In this document: piece by piece, positions 48,306 through 59,766 of the stretch
Numbering within the stretch: the first letter of the stretch is position 1
Layout of the letters: every line of letters starts with the position of its first letter
Source: Chondrosia reniformis
Lineage: Eukaryota > Porifera > Demospongiae > Chondrillida > Chondrillidae
Direction of reading: 5' to 3'
Length of the DNA stretch: 64,000 bases
NCBI GenBank assembly: GCA_947172415.1
Contig: OX359191.1
Coordinates: 8,231,130 to 8,295,129 of the forward strand
Notes under the pieces: generated by a model
The model's input: only the letters and a program-made list of their open reading frames with translations
Told to the model about the DNA's origin: nothing
Database searches by the model: none
Program-made: the position numbers and the translations under genes

Positions 48306-48508
48306 TTAATTTAATTTTCGCTTCCGATTTAGATTTATAATACGGGTAAGTGAACACTGGGTGGATATGTACTTGCAAAATGATGGAGCAGTTTTCAGAT
48401 CTGGTGATAGCATGAAAAAGATAATTATATATTTGAGTGCTGATATGATATGATACTGTTGGAAAAATATTTGTTAGAAAATGTTTTTTAAGGCCAAAGT
48501 GCTTGAAC

Positions 48509-48611
48509 CTTGGCAAACTAAATTATCTTGGCAAACTAAATTATCTTGGTAAACTAAATTATCTTGGCAAACTAAATTATCTTGGCAAACTAAATTATCT
48601 TGGCAAACTAC
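48509..48611. repeat. 18-bp minisatellite
   Basis: Six tandem units of cttggcaaactaaattat (period 18) lie between the PNPO stop and the delta-tubulin start, probably in the PNPO 3' untranslated region. All units are multiples of three, so frames stay open, but no gene is implied. Confidence 0.95.
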
Positions 48612-48633
48612 CAAACTATAACTATAATGAGGC

Positions 48634-49290
48634 TTATGGTGCCAAGCGCTCCAATTTCCAAGATCCTGACTCATTCTTTGTGTAAAGAAATCGATCAGTA
48701 AAGTAGTCAGTATGTGCTGTCCAAAACTCAAAGGAACGAGGAACCAGCAAGTATGTCACCTGATCTTCTGGATAAGGAAGCACCTTGGAGGAACCCTCTG
48801 GGTAATCTTCCTTTAATTTTCGGATCTTCTCTTCAAGAACTCTCCTATTCTCAATCACTTCACTTTGAGGGGAGACTGCTATTACAAACTTTGAATCATA
48901 AGAGTTCGACTTATTAAAGCACTCCTTCGACTCTTCGTAGGATAACTGTTTTACATCCCCTTCAATGCGTACACCTTTGTTAATCCATCCCCAATTAATT
49001 GCAATAGCAGCCTTTGGGTTTTCCAACAATTCTCTTCCTTTTCTACTGTTTCTGTTACTTGCGAATGTAGGCCCTCTGTCATCAAAATCCTTTAATACCA
49101 ATTGCCTCGCCGAGGGACAACCGTCCTTTGTGCACGTAGCTAGAACCATTATATTGGCTGAAAACTCCGTGTCGGGGTCGGGAGCTTCTCGCCTGGCTAC
49201 TTTGATAGTTTCTTTGAACTGCAAAAAGGGATCTGTTTGCGATACTAGATCTTTTTTAGTCGTTATTGGTTGATCCTGGTTACTTGCCAT
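48634..49290 (-). CDS. PNPO: Pyridoxamine 5'-phosphate oxidase
   Basis: PNPO is an FMN enzyme that oxidises pyridoxine or pyridoxamine phosphate to pyridoxal phosphate (vitamin B6 salvage). The ATG at 49290 (aagATGG context) gives 218 residues, close to the bacterial length. An in-frame ATG at 49401 would add 37 residues and cannot be excluded. Motifs: FSANIMVLATCTKDGCPSAR, then QLVLKDFDDRGPTFASNRNS (the RxVLLK FMN-binding strand), RKGRELLENPKAAIAINWGW, QVRIEG-like GVRIEGDVKQLSYEES, and the C-terminal WKLERLAP that contributes to the substrate site. The coding region has no intron, unlike its neighbours. It is divergent from SFI1. Confidence 0.93.
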   Translation of the reverse strand: MASNQDQPITTKKDLVSQTDPFLQFKETIKVARREAPDPDTEFSANIMVLATCTKDGCPSARQLVLKDFDDRGPTFASNRNSRKGRELLENPKAAIAINWGWINKGVRIEGDVKQLSYEESKECFNKSNSYDSKFVIAVSPQSEVIENRRVLEEKIRKLKEDYPEGSSKVLPYPEDQVTYLLVPRSFEFWTAHTDYFTDRFLYTKNESGSWKLERLAP

Positions 49291-49594
49291 CTTCTCAGTA
49301 GATGTATCGGCGACCTGACAGCCTTGCACGAGGGATTTAAAATGGCGGCTGGAAGACCGGCATATGCATATGCCTGCATGGCCAATTGCAATTGCTATCA
49401 TTGATTCGGTCAATCGGGCAAATTAAAGGCCTGCACTCTTTCAAGATCTTTTTCAGGATTGTCCAATTAGATCTCAAATCTTTGTAATCAAGTAGGTCGG
49501 TACTGCAGTGCATACAATTTGCTATTTTCGGTAGCTTGCAATTAATGTATATAACAGCCTTTTTGCTTACATATTTAGATCTTTCACTGAACAG
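49291..49594. promoter_or_regulatory. Bidirectional promoter between PNPO and SFI1
   Basis: About 300 bp lie between the divergent ATGs. The interval contains a YY1-like aaaatggcggct at about 49338. This supports the shorter PNPO start, because the element would otherwise lie just upstream of or inside the reading frame extension. Function is inferred. Confidence 0.5.
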
Positions 49595-52500
49595 ATGGCT
49601 ACTGATTCCAGTCAAGCATCCTATCCTAAGCATGTTATCAAAACGCCTGTAAAGATTGAAAGGTTTTTGAGACCCAATAAATCAAGTTACTGCCACCAAT
49701 TTGACACCTCGTCCTTCTCAGCAACCAACCCAATTCACCATAATCTGATTAAAGACAACACATCTCTGCCAATGTTGCACACCCCTTTGGTCCCGCCTCC
49801 AGACAACAGCCGAAAGGTGTCTAGATCTATTAAAAGGGTCTCCGAGTCTCAATCAGGGAAAAACACTGTTTTGAGAGATGTATTACCAGATATGGACAGT
49901 AGGCCCTCTGGATCTCACAGCCATACCGTGGACCACAGATTTATACAACATACTGCAGTTGCTGAGTCTGACTCCCTTTGGTTTCCTTCCTCTTACATAG
50001 CAACCAGCCCTGGTTACCGGTTGCCAGGTGATCCTGGCTTCCCCTCTCCAACTGAAGTAACTCCAACTCATTTGTTACCACAAAGTGGTGAAGGCCAAGA
50101 GAATAGCAGTTTAATATATCTTGCTCCCGACAGCCTTGAAGAGGGATTACCAGCACAAAGTGTATTGCCCAAGGTACCCTCCAGATATTATGAAAACCTT
50201 CCTATAAAGCTGGAGGAGTTGTTATCCAGCTCAAGTGACACCGAGCAAGACTATTCATATGGCCAGGAAAGTGGAACTGATACCGATTTATCTGTTTCAA
50301 ATCACTCAGCAGGAGGCCATGTTAGTATGTTTAGCTCTCACTCAAGAGAAGTGTTGTTTCATCCGCCTGTTTCTGAAAGTCATCATTTTCCCTCTGTTTC
50401 TACTGCTCCTTTGGTCCTTCATGATGCCACACCCACTCAACAGCACCCTCCTAGTTTGGATGAAGTGAGCTTTAAGTATGAAATGGCAAAGTATTTTCAT
50501 CAAAGGCAGCTCCTGAAGAAGTGTCTAAGAGCACTATTGTGGAACAAATCTGTTGCTATGGAGACGGCAAAGATGGCCATATGGAGACATAGCACCTTGA
50601 AATTGAAGCTCTTGTGGAAAAAAGTATGTTGCAATGTATTGCTATGTAAGTGTATGTCTACGTATATATATACAGTTGTAGTTGTTAAATTTGGTAAAAT
50701 AATTTCCACTATATTGTACAGTTGTAGTTAATTGTGTGATTTTGGCAATATCATATATGTATGTACGTATATGTCTTCAGTCTTAACTGAGCTATGTATG
50801 TATGTTTAGTGGTTGAGTGCTGTGAAATACAAGCAGTCTGAACGATGCTGTCACTACTTTCTGAGATGGAAGAGATTGGCCAAGCTGCACAAAAACAGGA
50901 AGTTTATCATGGCAAAGAGAAGCATGGGAATTGTGAAATCTTCCTTTTTGCTCTGGAGAACAAGTCTGCAGTTTGAGTTGAATAAAGAGGCACTGAAGCA
51001 GGTCTGGAAGAGAAGGATTGCTCAGTACTGTTTGGTCCAGTGGAAGGTCCAGCTTGCCAAGAGGAGAAGCAATGAGTCTGCTATGAGAGTGGCCCTAGTC
51101 CACCACGTGTTGGTTCTGAAGCAAACCGTCTTCATGCAATGGAGAACAAGGACACAAAGGAGTGTAGAGTTTAAACAAAGGTTAAACCTGACCTTGTTAC
51201 AAAGAGCTTTCATAATATGGAAATCCGCTGCTACGTTGATGAGGTAAACGATTTATTTCTTGTAGATATGTATACAGAAACACATGTAATTTGAGTGCCT
51301 GTCAGATATATACTGTATCTGAAAAAGGAGTTAATTGCAATGAGCAATGCAAAGGCTAGGATGATAAATAAAATATTCACTGGAAAAATATTATGCCAAA
51401 CCAGCCAAGTGACCGAAGTCTAATCAAATGAGGGCGAAACAGCTGTCTGTGGTTCTTTGATGAATTTTTTTCCATCTTGGATGACTGGGAGGCGATCACT
51501 GGTTGCCATTTTTAATAGGACTTCGGTCCCCCAGCCAAGATTAGACTTCGGTCACTTGGCTGGTTTGGCGTAATATTTTTCCAGTGAATATTTTACTTAT
51601 CATATACTGTATCTGTTTATAGCTTATACTCTATGTCATAAATCATCACAGTTAACTTTTGAAGTCTCTTTTAGTCATATTTTAAACATACAAAGATGTT
51701 AAGGACTTCAATAGAGGTAACATGGTCATTTCCTTATGCCAATCTATTGTAGAAGTAAGAATTCAAACATGGACATGACCGCATTACATACAAGAAATTT
51801 GGTTTTGCTAAGAAAAGGAATGAGAAAGTGGTATCTGAAGCTGAAATTGCGGATATTTGAGAAGAGGACACACCTGTGCCTCAGGAAGTCAGGGTGGCAG
51901 TGTTGGTGTCAGAAGCTGCAAATCTCCAGGCACAACAAGCAAAAAGCAGTGTGCTTCCATTTAAAGGTAAGTCTGAAATTCATCTTTTACGGTGTACATG
52001 TGTGTAGGTCAACACAAACACTGTATATCTTCATGTATACCTTGTTCTAACCTATGTGATTGTCTAAGAGGTGAATGAGCTTGCCTTACACACTTCTTGA
52101 TGCTGATGTTAGCATTAAATAGTTGTGGTTTGGTTATCACTTTACTGTATTTAGCATCTGTTCCATTAGACTTTGTTGAAAAGGAGCTGGAGTACTCTGA
52201 AGGAAAATTCTAGGAATTACTACATGAAACAAGAGCTGTGTTTTCTTTATCAGCAGAAGGTGACACTGAAAACCTGTTTTGTTGCCTGGAGACTATATAT
52301 TTATCGCGTCACATTGAAGAAAGCCTTACTACAGTATCACAGCAGCAAGGAACACAAGTCTTTACAAGGTACCAGTATGTCTATGCACGGTGTATACTGT
52401 AATTGTATGGAAACTGTTACCATATAAGGTTATATGGATTTCTTCAGATTATATACGTACATACTTTGCATGTTTGATTTTTGTTTAGTTCACTTTGATC

Positions 52501-53273
52501 AATGGTTGCTCTCCACAAGACAGAGAGAGGAAGACTGTGCCCTTTCACTTTGTGCCTCCAGAGCCTCCCAAAAGAGGAATCTCCGAAGAGCCCTTGGTGG
52601 CTGGAGAGCTGTCTGCAGGTGCTCCACAGCTGAAAGACTAGTTACTCGCTGCACTCAAATGAGTCTTCTACTAAGGTACTGTCCATCTGTATGCACGCAT
52701 CCTGACAACACTGCACACACATTAGTCTTCTGGAAGAGCTGTACACGTGTTAAACATTTCAGTTATTCATAGTTCAATGTATCAGTTATTGTCTTCTTCT
52801 TAACCACACTTAGGACTTTCAATGTTTGGAGGAAGAGAAAACATGAAAGTCAAAATTTTGCCTTCTGGCAGACTTCTACTAATATGAACATAAAAATGGC
52901 TGTTCTAAGAAGGTGGAAATTGAAAACTTTTTCTGCTTTGTCTGCTGACATGGCAGATAGATTTCACAGGGCAATGATGCTAAAGTGTTGTCTTCAGAAA
53001 TGGACTAGTAAGTACATTCTGTGTCTTAAGCTATATTGCATCACATTGGCCTGGCACGAAAGCAAAAGAGAACTGAAGAAGCTGATCTTCTAGGCATAGG
53101 AATAGGAAAATGTTCAAAGCAAAGTTATAAGTTTAATACTACAATATATAGTTCATGAGATTCCAAACTTACTGTCAGAAGGAGGAGACCTTTTTGTAAT
53201 GCCTGCCAATCATTCATTTGTGACATTAATGTACAAGTTGTGATGGTAAGGCAGTCACATTGACATAATAACC

Positions 53274-53308
<35 letters not shown>

Positions 53309-56300
53309 AATGCAGTGGTTTACACTCAATCACAAAGAGCCAGATGCATCTCCTCTGCAAGAGAGAGCCAACTAGTGCAGAAAGGTTTCACCAAATGGAA
53401 GAGAGATGCTCTTCAGAGAAGACACCTCAAGCTTAGTCTGACATGCCTTCTACTGGTTAGGGAGAGTGAAATGAAAGGCATGGTTTGGAGGAACTGGCGG
53501 AAAGCCATACATACTCAAAAAATGCTAAAGTGAGAATAACATCTCTCTGTTTGGGTATCATACTCTCAGTGTGTATTGAACTGGTATGTTATGTAATGTG
53601 CTGTTCCTACTTAGGGATCTGGCTGCGAGGCATAGAAGGAGATTGCTACAAACATGCTTCTTGAGTTGGCATATGTTGTCAGCAAGTGCTACAGCTAGTC
53701 TTGAAGTGTCGTTCATATCCAACCTCCATAGAGCAGTTCACAGAAGTGACAGCCTGTCCTCCTCTTCCTCGGTTCAATCCTTGTGGTCCTACCAGAGCTT
53801 GCCCCCTCCAGCAGTGGTAGTATCCTGTTCACCTCTCTTAGAACACAAGTTATCTCAAACAGGACCTGACCTTCAAAGTGTAAAGCGTGAGCTGTTTTCC
53901 TCTTCCCAAGCAGGAAACCGTCCTCTCTATTTCACCAGCTCTACTCCTCATTCCCTTCCCAAAGGAAAAGAAGTACCACTAGTACAGTGTGGGGATACCT
54001 CTACTCAATCAGAAGGAAGAGGCCCTGTAGAAGGAGTTTCAATTAGGGAATCACTAGCTGATGGACATCCATCCAGATCCCAACTTGCTCTGGGGTACAA
54101 TCCCATAGAGGATGTAGAGACTGCCACTGAAGAAACTCTGACTTCAATGAGCCAAGATTCATTGTGCCAAGAAGTTAGTTTTCTTTCTGTTGGTCTTTGT
54201 GACTGCATTGACCAAGCAGTCAAGAAGGAGCTCCAGGACCTTGACGACGAGACCTTGGTTACGGGTGACTCCATTACCTCACATGATGGAACATCACACG
54301 AGACATGTGATAATATAAGACCTAAATCTGTTTTCGAGAGTAGGCCTCTTTTAATGAGACCTGAAGCATATTCAAATGTACTATTGTCTGATGATATATC
54401 AAAATGGCTGCCATTTGATTCCTCTTTACATCTCTCACAAAACCTGCTGGCATCGCCTGTTGCTCAACAGTTAGTTCGTATGATTAGAATATGGCAGCTA
54501 TATCCATGTGGCGGTGTATTCAACCAGTGGAGGCAATTTACAGCCTGGAAAAAACGGCTTAGAAGTTCCAAAATGGAGGCATTCCAGCTTCACAGGTTAA
54601 CACTTCTAAGACTGTGTTTCATGCAATGGAGAGATGCCAAAAGAAAACTGGCTAATTTTGATATCCAGGGAAGGGATTTAGAAGAACATTTTCAGCAGAA
54701 ACAGCTGACTAGGATGGTTCTTTTTTGGAAGGAAAAGTGCACTACATTCCAACAAGTTCACTCCATACGTACTCAGCAAGCACTCTCATTCTGCAATGTC
54801 CACTTGGAGCAAAAACACTTTTTCCTATGGAAGAGACAAACACTCTTACAGCAACTGCTATCCCAGCACAACAGAACGCAAGTCTATAACAAGCTGAAAC
54901 AGGCTTATGGATCCTGGAGGACACTTACTGTTCAGCAGCAAACAGACAAGGAACAGCTTCAAGCAACCATAGCCTCAAGACAAAGGAGCCAGTTACTGTT
55001 ACAGGCATTCACTCAATGGAAGAACCATTTTGTTAAAGTTCTGCAACTGAAAGATGCTCTCGTACATTATACTGTAGCACAAAATGAAAGATTATTGGCA
55101 CAGAGTTTCATCACCTGGCATGGACATTACAAACAAAAACTTTTGCATTACCATCATCAACTAGCCTTAGCCAAGAAGGCCTTTAATCTCAGATGCATGC
55201 AGAAATCTTTCTTTGCCTGGAGAAATAGCACTAGGGTTCAGGGAGGAAGGATCAGTCGTCTTCAGACCAGTGCTGACAATCTGAGGAATCTGGTTGTCCT
55301 GAGAAGATCACTGCACCTATGGAAACTTCAGAACCAAACTGAGAGACGACAACATTTCAAGTCTAAAACATATCGCTGCAACACATTGGTCAGGCAAGCT
55401 TTCACTATCTGGAGGAGGAGACTGCATGCACATCTGGAGGAATGCAGCCATACCATTGGAAAAGCCGCTGAATTTGACCAACAGCGTAGATTGAAAATGG
55501 CACTGAAATCATGGCAGAAGCTAGTCATTATTGCACAATCTGAAAGGGCTGAAAGGATCCTACTCTTGCAGAAAAAATGGCAAAAACGTAGACTGAAAGT
55601 ATATGTTGCCCGTTGGCACCAGCGGACTAAAATGGTTATACTTGCCAATAATCATGTAAGTTCACATTTTCAAGTTCCTAGCATTATCAGAAAATTTACA
55701 ACATGTATTCAAGTATTCCCTTCATTCATATTTGTTTCTCACTGAGTGCCCAGAGTAGTAGCTATTGGCTAAAGGTCTTCCCAGTCTATGCATGATTTGG
55801 TTGGGAATTATTTCCATGAGTGATTAAAGATGGTAAAATTATAAGGCCTAAGTGCCCATATACAATACAAAACTAGTGTGGCAATAATACAGTAGAGCAA
55901 AAACATATATATCACTTACAAGAGATGTAATGCTATGGTAATACATATATGCAGCTCACTGTCTGTATACTGTGTATGTAGTAATTAATATGCTAATCTC
56001 TCTGCTGTTACAGGGTAGGTTTACTAGGCAGTTCAGGTTTTGGAGAAAATGGAGGATTTCATTAATTGAAAGGGAAACTGTGAAAAGAGTAGTTTCCACA
56101 GATCACTTCCTTCTGAAACAAAAGGTACATGCATGTGTAATTTCCAAATAAATTGGGCAGAATTTCTTTGATGTCGTTTCCTCTTAGTCTTAAAGTGTTT
56201 TATAAAGCCTTGTTGTATTCAATGATGTAGATATTCCTGTCCTGGAGAAGAGTATGCGAGGACATTCAAGTTGGGAATTCTTCTCTGTTAAGTGACTCAG

Positions 56301-56458
56301 CTTTAGTTGCACAAGGGAGCAGTCAGTCAGAGACACACTCTTTTGGTCATCTAGCTCATCCAACAAACCTCCTTTTGCATTCCTTTTCACTGTGGAAAAT
56401 AAAAACTGATTTACAAACTATTAAAAGACAACTACCTTTAGTTATTAGTAACAGCTAG
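49595..56458 (+). CDS. SFI1: SFI1-like centrin-binding repeat protein
   Basis: SFI1 forms long helices that carry centrin at centrosomes and basal bodies. The first exon (49595-50623, start MATDSSQASYPKHVIKTPVK) encodes a Ser/Pro-rich disordered N-terminus, then enters helix. From 50811 onward, many repeats of the SFI1 type (hydrophobic helix ending in F-x-x-W) occur: CHYFLRWKRLAKLHKNRK, SSFLLWRTSLQFEL, QYCLVQWKVQLAKR, TVFMQWRTRTQR, RAFIIWKSAA, and later LLLQAFTQWKNHFVKV, QSFITWHGHYKQK, KSFFAWRNSTRVQ and QAFTIWRRRLHAH. A second disordered block of about 250 residues lies at 53700-54430. The final exons are 56013-56125 and 56231-56458 (IFLSWRRVCEDIQ to VISNS, TAG). Total is about 1,600 residues by rough count, with roughly 25 or more repeats. 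Confidence 0.88.
51361..51603. mobile_element. MITE with 65-nt terminal inverted repeats
   Basis: The left repeat 51361-51425 (atgataaataaaatattcac ... gaccgaagtctaatc) and the right repeat 51539-51603 are reverse complements with about two mismatches. The core of about 110 bp has no reading frame. It lies in an SFI1 intron. The 14-mer atatactgtatctg occurs near 51307 and near 51602, but the left copy is about 40 bp outside the inverted repeat, so it may not be the target duplication. The right half closely matches the flanks of the 2616-3106 minisatellite. Confidence 0.85.
53278..53305. repeat. (CT)n microsatellite
   Basis: A run of about 14 CT dinucleotides lies just before an SFI1 exon. 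It may serve as an extended polypyrimidine tract for that acceptor. Confidence 0.95.
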
Positions 56459-56744
56459 GTTCCTATACTTTATTTACTTGTTTCATGTATGTAGCTTTTT
56501 AAAAAGTCTTACCTGATGGTGTTGACTGTGCTATATTGATATATTACATGAACATGTATTCTTAATGACTGACTAATGAGAAATGAGCAAAACCGTATAT
56601 CAGGGTTGAAATGTCCAACAAACGATTAAACTTAAATGGTATATATACATGTAGATATTATATAGAGTATATAGCCATCTTCAATTCAGAAATACTTCTG
56701 TCTTTGAGACCTTGTTGAGGAGATGCTTTTCAATTATGTGTATA
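56459..56744. other. SFI1 3' flank
   Basis: AT-rich sequence after the SFI1 stop. No gene or repeat is recognised. Confidence 0.4.
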
Positions 56745-56985
56745 TATCATCTTCCATTTTTTCGAAGTCCTTTTTACTTTATTCGAAGTTTTTTTTCCTT
56801 TTTCGTTTTACTTTCTCGTTTTTTTCCTTTTTTTCCTTTTTTCCTTTTTCGTTTTACTTTCTTCGAGGTTTTTTCCTTTTTTCCTTTTTCCTTTTTTCGT
56901 TTCTTCGAGGTTTTTTCCTTTTTTTCCTTTTTTCTTTTTTCGTTTCTTCGAAGTTTTTTTCCTTTTTTTCTTTATCGTGTACTTT
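56745..56985. repeat. Long polypyrimidine tract with a tandem T/C-rich unit
   Basis: About 240 bp is almost entirely T and C on the plus strand, with recurring blocks such as ttcgaggttttttcctttt. Two overlapping frames give Phe/Ser-rich low-complexity peptides that are artefacts. Confidence 0.9.
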
Positions 56986-57299
56986 TATACAAATGACATT
57001 ATAGACATACTGCGCAATCTTAGGGACATGGGCCGGCCTTTATAATACTTGTTATGCAATAATTTACAAGAGTATACTGAATGCTTACATTTGTGATGAA
57101 CTTTAATTTATATCTTATACCAATCTCTCACTATATCGCCAATTCGGATTGTATAATAACCACTGCACAATGATCATTTTTGCTTGACAATTCTGAAATA
57201 TACATGTACATGTTTTTAAATTAAAAAAAGAAAAACAGTTCAATGAAGTTTTTAAACAAATTCTTCATGGTTGTAAAGAGTTTCTTTTCCTTTGAGTGT

Positions 57300-58250
57300 T
57301 ACTGGATCTCTGCTGCAGTACTTCGTTTCGCATCACTTTACTGAGTGTAAAGGTGACCCCAGGGCACACCACGAGGAGGTAGAAGTACTTCGTGCCCCAA
57401 ATGGCCTCCGGTTTCTCAACTCTGTTTGACACTTCCACTACTTGCGTCGTAAGAGAAGTTGCACGGGAGCGATCCGGCGTACCTGACCGACCTCTGACCA
57501 GTTACTAGTCTTGCCCTGCCATGCTACGAACAGAACAAGCCCGACCCTGGCGGACCACAAACTCCCACCAATGAGAATCATCATGCGCACACAACGTAGC
57601 TTGGGAACACTGCACACAGACTTTAGCTCATTGGGATCGGCAGGCGCTTTAGAGTAGGGACCCATCAGTTCAATGAACTATAAGAAAAGAATTCAAAATA
57701 CATGATATACAATGAAATACTACATTGATGCATGGATAGGAAAATTGAATACAAATTGAAATGCAAATGCCTTCCAAACCAACCTGAAGCTGCAGCCTAC
57801 AACAGGGGTTCCTGACCGACTACGTAGTGGCACTGGACCCACGCTCCTCCAGGTACGGGTCGTATAGCAAGAATCCGCAAGTGCCAATTTAACACACAAG
57901 CAGGATTAATAGTGAGATACATCTCCAGGCACTAACCCATAGGTAGAGAGACCACCCCACTATACGAACACCGATGACCCTTTGTCGCATGGTACCATGG
58001 TCGTGCTCCTACCACGGTTGGCGCATCGATCCACACCAAAGTAGACCTCCAGAGTTGATAGCCCGGAGGCCAAAGACTGAAAATTTCCTCACCTATTTAT
58101 TAGAAATTGTCGGCGGGAAATTTGTGAACTTGGCGGAAAATCGTGGAATTAACATTTTGCTTATTGTTTTCGAGGTCCTGTTCAAGAACAATAGACAACA
58201 TGCAGAACATGACCCGGCCTATTCAGCAAGTTGTTATTGTTATTGAGTTT
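57300..58250. other. GC-richer island of unknown nature, possible minus-strand transcript
   Basis: Base composition is clearly richer in G and C than both flanks. On the minus strand, a good acceptor (ttcttttcttatag near 57682) precedes an open frame to 57438 that begins after MGPYSKAPADPNELK. The upstream stretch (57790-57960) ends in a donor-like cag/gttggt, but its frames contain stops in the needed phase. A 42-nt segment (57358-57399) matches 12872-12913. It could be a non-coding RNA gene, a decayed gene or a repeat remnant. I recognise no known RNA or protein. Confidence 0.35.
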
Positions 58251-59766
58251 CGACTTGAAATCATTTATGGCTATCCAGCGAAGCAAATCATAAAATGTCC
58301 AGTGACCTTATGAATAGAAATAATTAATTAATAAACAAGCTATCAATATCTTAATGAACCTCTGATTGTTTCAGCATTAAACATATGCAAGCATATGCAC
58401 AAACTCTTGCAAGCGCAAGAATTGACATGTTTCATGCCCAACACAGGACAACATCACATTGAGAATATATAGTTAGCATTAAAGGTTTGATTTTATTTGT
58501 GCTGATCCACATTAAATCCTCGGCTATTGCTCAATCAATTTGTGAATCCAAAATGGCTGGTGCTCGAATCGCAATTGCCTAGTTGAGGAACTTGAGCGTT
58601 ACGTTTACACTCATTGGTAGGTCATCTTGTTTAGAGAATCAGACAAACTAGTCTATATAGATCTAGCTACTTTAAATGAAGTCTATGTTTCTTTTTCTTC
58701 TAAGTTAATACTTTTTATTTGCGAGACTATTCAAAATGTAATTTATACTTAACGTTTATACAAACTAACATTTAATTTTAATTAGACAAGTATATGTCTT
58801 TATTATGCAGCCTATACTTGATTTGATGTATATTCATCTATTTATAGAATTGTCATGGAAGTCAAATATCAGTTACCTAGCAACATGTCCAATTAAGAAA
58901 CAAGGAGAACTGCATGAGTGCAATTATTATTAAAGTTATTGGCTTAACCCATTCAGGTGGGGAAATATAGTGAAAGAAAGTGTTGGATCAAGGGAAAATT
59001 TGCATGAAATTTACACTGAGAATAACACCTGTAAAGGTCCTGGATTACATCTGTTCACGGGAGCATCAGATTTAGCATGTCTACCAGTCCCTAGTAACTA
59101 GTAACTGTAATTCAGTTAGGGAATGTGTGTAGTACATGCTTAACAAGTTCTATATATCCTATAGATCAGTTTGTTTTGCTATTTGGCTAGGAAACTGTAC
59201 AATCCCCTTGAGCAAGATTATTATTGCTTGAGCTTTTATAGGAAACTTTAATTTGGTGTGCTAGTTGGACCTCAGTGTGACATTGACATTGACAAGATAT
59301 CCATTTTAATGTCACTCTTGTCTTAGCCTTCTGAGGTCTCAAGCTCAGAACACTTGTCAACTCAGTATACATGAATAAAGTGTATATGTATAGCTGTACA
59401 ATTATATAAGCATGATCTTAGGACTCTGTTAACCTTTTAACAAAATCCAAACATTTTCCAGCCGAACTACTGATTAGTAGTCAATTAGCCTTATAACTTA
59501 GCAATATAAATCTGCCAACCATATGCTCAAAGAATACTTGCATGGCAGAGGCATATACAGTATGTACATCTTAGCAAAGTCTACATATACAAACTATTAA
59601 ATCTACTCCTTTGTCACAGTTGCAAGCACTGCTATCCCTATATACTTCTAACATTATTTTGTACATTTTTTATTTAACTTGTATATATGTACATAATTGC
59701 ATACAAAATACTATAGCAATACATAAAATATATTTGTTTTATTAGACCTATAAATAAACATTAAAA
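58251..59766. other. AT-rich gene-poor stretch
   Basis: About 1.5 kb without a supportable gene, repeat array or RNA gene. TEX10 3' untranslated sequence probably occupies the right end. Confidence 0.5.

Noticed and set aside
48503..48685. LGKLNY repeat peptide as a real repeat protein
   Set aside because: It is an 18-bp minisatellite in a 3' flank; open frames result from a period divisible by three.
56712..57004. Phe-rich frames that look like membrane proteins
   Set aside because: They are artefacts of the polypyrimidine tract, with two overlapping frames equally open.
57438..57665. 75-codon minus-strand frame as a protein gene
   Set aside because: It lacks a compatible upstream exon phase and a recognised domain; kept only as part of an undefined island.
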